Assembly: GCA_023667695.1 (NCBI GenBank)
Contig: JAMOZY010000022.1
Span: 1 to 47,900 of the forward strand
From: Clostridium sp.
GTDB taxonomy: Bacteria; Bacillota; Clostridia; Lachnospirales; Lachnospiraceae
Length of the DNA: 47,900 nt
Direction of reading: 5' to 3'
In this document: positions 43,069-47,900 of the stretch, in pieces
How the letters are laid out: each line of letters opens with the position of its first letter
How positions within the stretch are numbered: position 1 is the first letter of the stretch
The notes under the pieces: model-generated
What the model was told of the DNA's origin: nothing
The model's input: the letters and a program-made list of their open reading frames with translations, nothing else
The model's database searches: none
Translations under genes and position numbers: made by a program

Positions 43069-44982
43069 CTAGTTGTTTGATTTCTTTTCTAATCTGAAAA
43101 AAGAATTTTCTAATTCTATCAACACAGTGCCATCTGCATCAATAATAAACCGATATCGTTCATCTTTGTCCTTCAGTTGAACAGATAAGCCGATATATGG
43201 CGGATTTATTGTAATATTTTCTTCCGGATTTAATCTTGCTATATTAAATAACTCACTGTTATCCGCCATGATAAATTTTAAATCCACATAGGGTCCCAAA
43301 TACTCCAAATTGTTTATTTCAATACACCACTCACTTCCCAAATATTTTTCTATGACCCCATCTGTATATTCCTGCATTTCCTCCTGATACCATTCCTCTT
43401 TTGCTTCATCAAAATGATTATCTCTTATACTACCTGCATATTCTTCCGCAATCCATTCTCCCTCAATCAAATAGAAATAATTTTCAGATTCCCAATAAAA
43501 AACAGCATCCGTAATTTCCTTTTCTGTACTGCCCGCATCAAACTGTATATTATAATCAGCAGCAAGATAATACATTAATTCCTCAAAAGTAATCGTTTCT
43601 ATCGCTCCATCATCTTGTATTTGATTGATTTGTTTTCCTTCTCCCAGCTTATTTAAAAAACTATTTAAAATCTTATCAAACTGCTCCTCTTCTTCCCTAC
43701 GTTCAAGCACTTCCCAATCATTTTCCTTGTCTGAATATGCTACTTCTGTAATTGATAACTCTTTTATTTCTATACCGCCTTGATACTCAATTATAGTGTA
43801 CCGCCTCTGGGAAGCTCCATTTTCTAAAGTATCCGATTCAGAGTAACAATCAAACACGCGCTCAAGTTGGCCTTGCGAATTATAATGAAAAAAACTTCTT
43901 GACCAACCGTGACCAGTAACTTCAATAATATTACGATACAAATATACCGTTGGACTATGCATACCATATAAAATTGATTCCCACTCAAATAAACATTCAT
44001 CCTGACTATGAAATACTAAAATTTCCCCCTCATCAGCATTCCATCGAATATTAATTAGTAATTCATCTTCTCCATCTCCATTCAAGTCTTCTAACATGAA
44101 ACAAACTGCATTTATTACATGTTGAGAATATTCTTCATAATAATCAGATAAATACTTTTCCTCCTCACTTTTATAGCTATTTGCTTTTATCTCCCCTGCA
44201 ATAAATCCGACAAACAACTCGTTGAAAGCTATATTATCATCCATTATTAATTTTATTTGCGTTTCTTCTTCTTTTGATTCTTCTGAATGAATTGGGTTCG
44301 TAACAGAAATTTCTGCCTTACAACAGATATTTTCTATATACAAAATCTCTGCTTCCATTCTATAACCGCTTTTATACTCAACAAGTCCCTTTTCTTTCTC
44401 CCAAACAAACCGCTCATAGAATTCCCGATTTCCGCTTTCTCCTATATCTACTCTATTATAAATAATTTGCTCTCCCTGTTGATGAATCGTAACATGCTTC
44501 CCAACTTCCGATACTTCTAATGCATCCGCCATATCTTCCATACAACAGACCAACTCTCCATTTTCAATCAGTTTTTTATCTGTATTTAAGATTTCCATCA
44601 ACAAATCATCATTATTATAAAATTCAATAATACCGTTATCTTGAACAACATAAGACCATAAACGGTAAATTTTATCAGTGGTCACATAAAAATAAATATG
44701 TAAGCGGTCTTCTCCCATAATATCAGTTATATTATCAACTTCCTCCACAGACAGCTTATATAAATCTCCATGCTCATAGCTCTTTAACCACTTTAGGCTC
44801 AATTCTCCATGTGTTGTTTTAATCGTTTCAACATCCTGATATTGAATATCTGCCGATACCATAGTATCGCCTGGGCTATAGAAGTACGGATTCCATAATT
44901 CCATCTCATCTTTTGAACAGCCTGTCAGGAACACCAACATCATTACTCCCAAAATCCATGCAGTTCTTTTCGTTTTTTTCAT
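43069..44982 (-). CDS. Large surface lipoprotein with DLNGDGEDE loop
   Basis: A 637-aa lipoprotein with lipobox VFLTGC (C22). The first third has beta-rich sequence with a few Cys. The central EDLNGDGEDELLINI (D299) and ILVFHSQDECLFEWE show the same domain as in the protein encoded at 38897. The C-terminal third contains YYLAADYNIQFDAGSTEKEI and a WYQEEMQEYTDGVIEKYLG segment. AGGAG lies six bases before the ATG. Tandem placement of such paralogues suggests expansion by local duplication. Function unknown; a calcium-binding role for the loop is plausible. Confidence 0.82.
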   Translation of the reverse strand: MKKTKRTAWILGVMMLVFLTGCSKDEMELWNPYFYSPGDTMVSADIQYQDVETIKTTHGELSLKWLKSYEHGDLYKLSVEEVDNITDIMGEDRLHIYFYVTTDKIYRLWSYVVQDNGIIEFYNNDDLLMEILNTDKKLIENGELVCCMEDMADALEVSEVGKHVTIHQQGEQIIYNRVDIGESGNREFYERFVWEKEKGLVEYKSGYRMEAEILYIENICCKAEISVTNPIHSEESKEEETQIKLIMDDNIAFNELFVGFIAGEIKANSYKSEEEKYLSDYYEEYSQHVINAVCFMLEDLNGDGEDELLINIRWNADEGEILVFHSQDECLFEWESILYGMHSPTVYLYRNIIEVTGHGWSRSFFHYNSQGQLERVFDCYSESDTLENGASQRRYTIIEYQGGIEIKELSITEVAYSDKENDWEVLERREEEEQFDKILNSFLNKLGEGKQINQIQDDGAIETITFEELMYYLAADYNIQFDAGSTEKEITDAVFYWESENYFYLIEGEWIAEEYAGSIRDNHFDEAKEEWYQEEMQEYTDGVIEKYLGSEWCIEINNLEYLGPYVDLKFIMADNSELFNIARLNPEENITINPPYIGLSVQLKDKDERYRFIIDADGTVLIELENSFFRLEKKSNN

Positions 44983-45046
44983 CCTTTTCTCCTATTATAA
45001 TCTTTCTGTCGTTCCTGCATCTCTGATTCCATCTGCTCGCTTTTCA

Positions 45047-47218
45047 TCATTGATTAACCCCTTCCTCTATCACACGATAGGAATTAACATCATAACTTAC
45101 TATCTCAAATCTCCCATCCGTAAAGCCAAGATGAAAGGTTATCTTTACAGGCTCATAGGGCAATGAATTTTCTAATTCTATTCCCGGCACAATATCCATC
45201 TGAAATGTCTCGGCATCAAATCTTACCTTATCCCCAAAATTAACAGTGCCAGCGTAGGGATACTCCATAGTCCATTCCGGCAGCTTTCCCTCCCATAACA
45301 CATTATCCTCATTGTCTAAAAAGGCAATGCTGTTCGTTTCATCATCATATCTGTACTGAATCAGATTTTGAACATCTCTTAAATAATCATAATACATATA
45401 AATATTCCAAGTATCTTTATGGTCACAAACCAGCATCGCATATCTGCTTATGGGAGAACCGGTAACCGTTCTAAGACTAATCATCACCTCATCCTCTCCA
45501 TCACCGTCAACATCAAGCACATTTAGATTCGGTAATTCCTGATAAAAGTTTCGAAAAGAAGGATATGGGCCTTCTTCTATCAATACCCTTTCACCCTCAA
45601 TCGAAAGAAGCATTGCTGTCTGCTTCGTCGCATTTATCCCATACAATCGGACATTTTCATTAAATTTATCCAGTAAGACCAGGGAATCATTCCAATATGA
45701 GTCAAAGGAAGGATATTCCTCAAGCGCATTTAACATATCATCTGTTATACTATTAAAAACCTGCTGTACACTTACATATATATCCCCCAATAAATATTTA
45801 TTTAGATTCTCTTCCGTAAAATCATAAAACTCTGCCTTCTCCTCCGAGTTCAAGCCTTCAATATAATCATAGAATTCCTGCTCCGTTGCTTCCTGTCCCT
45901 CCACTTCATACCTGCCATGGAAACTCCTTGCTATAACCTCATCCCTATAACCATCGGCATTGAATTCCGTTACTCTATGGTATGCAATTCGGGAGCTGCC
46001 TCCGTATCTGCAATAAACTCCATTGGTACGGATTCCACGCATATCATTAGCTCTCCATTGATAGCTGTATACCTCCCTGCCATATCCTGTTCCATATTCT
46101 GTTTGATACATTTCATCTGCCATATACAATACCTGAATGGCATCCGGATCGCATTTCAGAATCATTTCATCCCGTCCGTCACCATCCAAATCAGTCAATG
46201 CAAACTGTTCTACCTGATAATTCGGCTTCCCTTCTCCAAGAAATCTCTGAAAATCCTTCAGATAAAACATCTGCTCCCTGTAATTCCTGTCATCCGTACT
46301 TATAAACTTCCATTGACTATTTGCCACCAGCCAGAACATCATCTTATGATTCCCCCTGCCAGGCTCATTTACTGTCACAGCCTTTGCTTCCTCTACCGGT
46401 ATGTGCTTTACAATAAAAAGCGCATCCTCTGACAAATCACCAAGCAAATGCTTGTCCAGCATAGCTTCTGTAAATTCCATATCCTCTGCCAGTTCAACCG
46501 ATTCTATGGTCTGTAATACATAGTTGCTGAATTCCTGCTGGGATACTGCTTTATCTCCAATTCCATAATCTTCATCATCGCAGAATGCTATCTTCTCTTC
46601 TTTATAGCCTTGCGAATTCAATTCCGTAAGCCTGTAAAAATAGGTACTCGCCGCCCCATTAGAACCCTCGTAGACTCCATTTGTATGAATCCGCTTCATT
46701 CCCCGAAAAACAAACTGATAGTTATATACCACCCCATCTTCATAGTAAAGCACCTGCGTGGATTCCGGCATACACTCCATTACAACTTCCTCTGCTCCAT
46801 CTCCATTCATATCTACAAGCATAAAACGACTTACACTGTAGGGATAGCTGGGTTTCCCAAAGTTCCAGCAGAATTCATCCCAGTAGAATTCCTGATAATC
46901 TTCTTCCACACTGACAAATGTCTTTCTTCCCGTCAATACCAGCCAAAATGCCAGCATATCCTCCGGTAAGCCCAGTGCTTCCACCTCCTCCATGGAAGAA
47001 ACATATTCCGGTGCATCTGTCTGCTCTCCGGAGGCCTCATTTATTTCTTTTTCAGCATTTTCCTCTGTTTCTGTCAACGGTTCTCCCAATGCTTCCTGTA
47101 CACTTTCTTTATCATCAGTATCCTGCATTATGGCATCTTCATTCGGATTCCCACAGCCACCCAGACAGCCAAGAATTAACATACCAATAACCCATAAAAC
47201 CAAGTGCTTCTTTCTCAT
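45047..47218 (-). CDS. Large surface lipoprotein with internal duplication and three DxDGDG loops
   Basis: A 723-aa lipoprotein with lipobox LGGC (C22) and an acidic linker to about residue 70. Residues about 88-262 and about 294-479 are a tandem duplication: each half has FWLV, a GKPxY segment, an aspartate loop (DMNGDGAEE at D136, DLDGDGRDE at D343), a TNGVY segment with a following YxxTE, and ends with LLGD. A third loop, DVDGDGEDE (D569), lies in the C-terminal domain. Such loops bind calcium in FG-GAP and EF-hand-like repeats. It is the largest and most elaborate member of the block. Function unknown. Confidence 0.85.
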   Translation of the reverse strand: MRKKHLVLWVIGMLILGCLGGCGNPNEDAIMQDTDDKESVQEALGEPLTETEENAEKEINEASGEQTDAPEYVSSMEEVEALGLPEDMLAFWLVLTGRKTFVSVEEDYQEFYWDEFCWNFGKPSYPYSVSRFMLVDMNGDGAEEVVMECMPESTQVLYYEDGVVYNYQFVFRGMKRIHTNGVYEGSNGAASTYFYRLTELNSQGYKEEKIAFCDDEDYGIGDKAVSQQEFSNYVLQTIESVELAEDMEFTEAMLDKHLLGDLSEDALFIVKHIPVEEAKAVTVNEPGRGNHKMMFWLVANSQWKFISTDDRNYREQMFYLKDFQRFLGEGKPNYQVEQFALTDLDGDGRDEMILKCDPDAIQVLYMADEMYQTEYGTGYGREVYSYQWRANDMRGIRTNGVYCRYGGSSRIAYHRVTEFNADGYRDEVIARSFHGRYEVEGQEATEQEFYDYIEGLNSEEKAEFYDFTEENLNKYLLGDIYVSVQQVFNSITDDMLNALEEYPSFDSYWNDSLVLLDKFNENVRLYGINATKQTAMLLSIEGERVLIEEGPYPSFRNFYQELPNLNVLDVDGDGEDEVMISLRTVTGSPISRYAMLVCDHKDTWNIYMYYDYLRDVQNLIQYRYDDETNSIAFLDNEDNVLWEGKLPEWTMEYPYAGTVNFGDKVRFDAETFQMDIVPGIELENSLPYEPVKITFHLGFTDGRFEIVSYDVNSYRVIEEGVNQ

Positions 47219-47401
47219 TATCGCTTTTCCCTTTCCTGCATCCTCATGTTTTTCTACGGTATAAGGTTGATAGCCATTTCAATTCTGAACATCCTTTTTT
47301 AAATAATACTTTTCAAAAACAGAATTGGTTTCATTTTTATTAAATTTCCTCTCTGCTTTGCTGTTTTTCTATTCTGCTTTCTGCACTTCCTCTCACAGCA
47401 C

Positions 47402-47442
47402 AAAAAAGGCATACGGTTCACTGCTGCTCCGTACGCCTTTTT
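47402..47442 (-). terminator. Bidirectional terminator
   Basis: AAAAAGGC-A-TACGG pairs with CCGTA-C-GCCTTTTT around a 12-nt loop. Runs of A on one side and T on the other let it act on both strands. It lies 39 bp beyond the stop of the Rpn-type gene and separates it from the lipoprotein block. Confidence 0.85.
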
Positions 47443-47480
47443 ACAATATTACTATATTTGATTTTGAACGATATGATTCA

Positions 47481-47900
47481 TTATGCCGGCTGCATGGATT
47501 GGCTTTCTAACTCTTTAATCATATCAAGAGATAACTCTGTATAATCAGCTATATCCTCCAATGGCATTTTACCGGCTTTAATCATACGGATAGCCATTTT
47601 TTTTGCTTTATTCAATTCCGCTTCATTCCTCATATCCTCCATAATCTTACACATAGCTGCCACTCCTTCCTCGTTCTGCTTGAAATATCTTGCTCTTTTA
47701 GCAAGTACCTCATAATTCATATCATCGGGATTGGTACAGGAAAAATCGTGCATTAGCTTACCGACCTCATCATTGCCCCTGTATTTGCCGTTCACATATA
47801 GGATATGCGAACCATCATCAAACAATACTTTCTTTTCCCCGATTGTAACATATCTCTCTACTGGATATATCGGCTGATTCCCTTTCATTACATCATTTTC
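47481..47900 (-). CDS. Rpn-family PD-(D/E)XK nuclease/transposase, C-terminal part (cut by window edge)
   Basis: The reading frame is open to the window edge, so the gene continues beyond 47900; an internal ATG at 47888 should not be taken as the start. Visible is the C-terminal part: ENDVMKGNQPIYPVERYVTI, the YVNGKYRGNDEVGKLMHDFS segment, ARYFKQNEEGVAAMCKIM, and a C-terminal helix-turn-helix-like tail (EDIADYTELSLDMIKEL). This tail is typical of Rpn-type proteins of Lachnospiraceae. It matches the frameshifted fragment at 28160-28536 almost completely. The catalytic domain is not in this window. Confidence 0.88.
   Translation of the reverse strand, partial: ENDVMKGNQPIYPVERYVTIGEKKVLFDDGSHILYVNGKYRGNDEVGKLMHDFSCTNPDDMNYEVLAKRARYFKQNEEGVAAMCKIMEDMRNEAELNKAKKMAIRMIKAGKMPLEDIADYTELSLDMIKELESQSMQPA

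Overview
The window looks like chromosomal DNA of an anaerobic, low-to-moderate GC Clostridia bacterium, most likely a Lachnospiraceae member. Supporting features are strong AGGAGG-type ribosome sites on nearly every gene, a T-box-controlled trp operon, rubrerythrin and rubredoxin, a ferredoxin-linked 2-oxoacid oxidoreductase, a chemotaxis receptor, LysM cell-wall hydrolases of a spore-former type, and PD-(D/E)XK 'Rpn' proteins of the kind abundant in gut Lachnospiraceae. The species assignment is inference; no rRNA or tRNA gene was seen.

Layout, left to right. 1-2.5 kb: a polytopic membrane protein and a HAD phosphatase (minus strand). 2.75-3.4 kb: a DinJ/YafQ-type toxin-antitoxin pair with a near-consensus promoter. 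3.4-8.6 kb: a minus-strand trp operon, trpD-trpCF-trpB-trpA, headed by a Trp T-box riboswitch and a strong promoter, with no trpE or trpG. 8.6-11.9 kb: a LysM-GH18 cortex-lytic-like enzyme, a YjjG-type nucleotidase and a SAM methyltransferase (plus strand). 11.9-14.6 kb: a PadR-led minus-strand cluster with a DUF1700/HAAS protein, an SdpI-like protein and two unrecognised genes. 14.8-19.9 kb: a membrane protein, a geranylgeranyl-reductase-like flavoprotein, an Rpn-type nuclease, a YczE-like membrane protein and an HOA-type aldolase. 19.9-20.5 kb: a BrnT/BrnA toxin-antitoxin pair. 20.5-24.9 kb: rubrerythrin, then rubredoxin followed by a Por/Vor-type oxidoreductase whose four classical subunits are fused into two polypeptides. 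25-27.8 kb: a protein with an orphan GADGPT motif and an ECF sigma/anti-sigma/membrane protein operon. 28-30.2 kb: a frameshifted Rpn remnant, an acyltransferase and an XRE-AbrB regulator. 30.3-36.2 kb: an S41 peptidase, an ACT-domain protein, a GH25-LysM muramidase and a chemotaxis receptor. 36.3-47.2 kb: a minus-strand block of lipoproteins and membrane-anchored proteins, most with D-x-[N/D]-x-D-G-type loops. The right edge holds the C-terminal part of another Rpn protein.

The most interesting points are: (i) a 51-bp element present three times, always in sense orientation shortly upstream of a coding sequence, including inside the trp operon, and in one copy preceded by mutually exclusive hairpins; (ii) the roughly 11-kb block of apparently paralogous surface lipoproteins, one with an internal duplication of about 180 residues; (iii) a trp operon with a T-box but no anthranilate synthase genes, plus a 14-codon reading frame overlapping the trpCF start; (iv) a BrnT toxin gene predicted to be read from a leaderless mRNA; (v) a promoter followed almost at once by a terminator upstream of the ACT-domain gene; (vi) a degenerate 42-bp tandem repeat.
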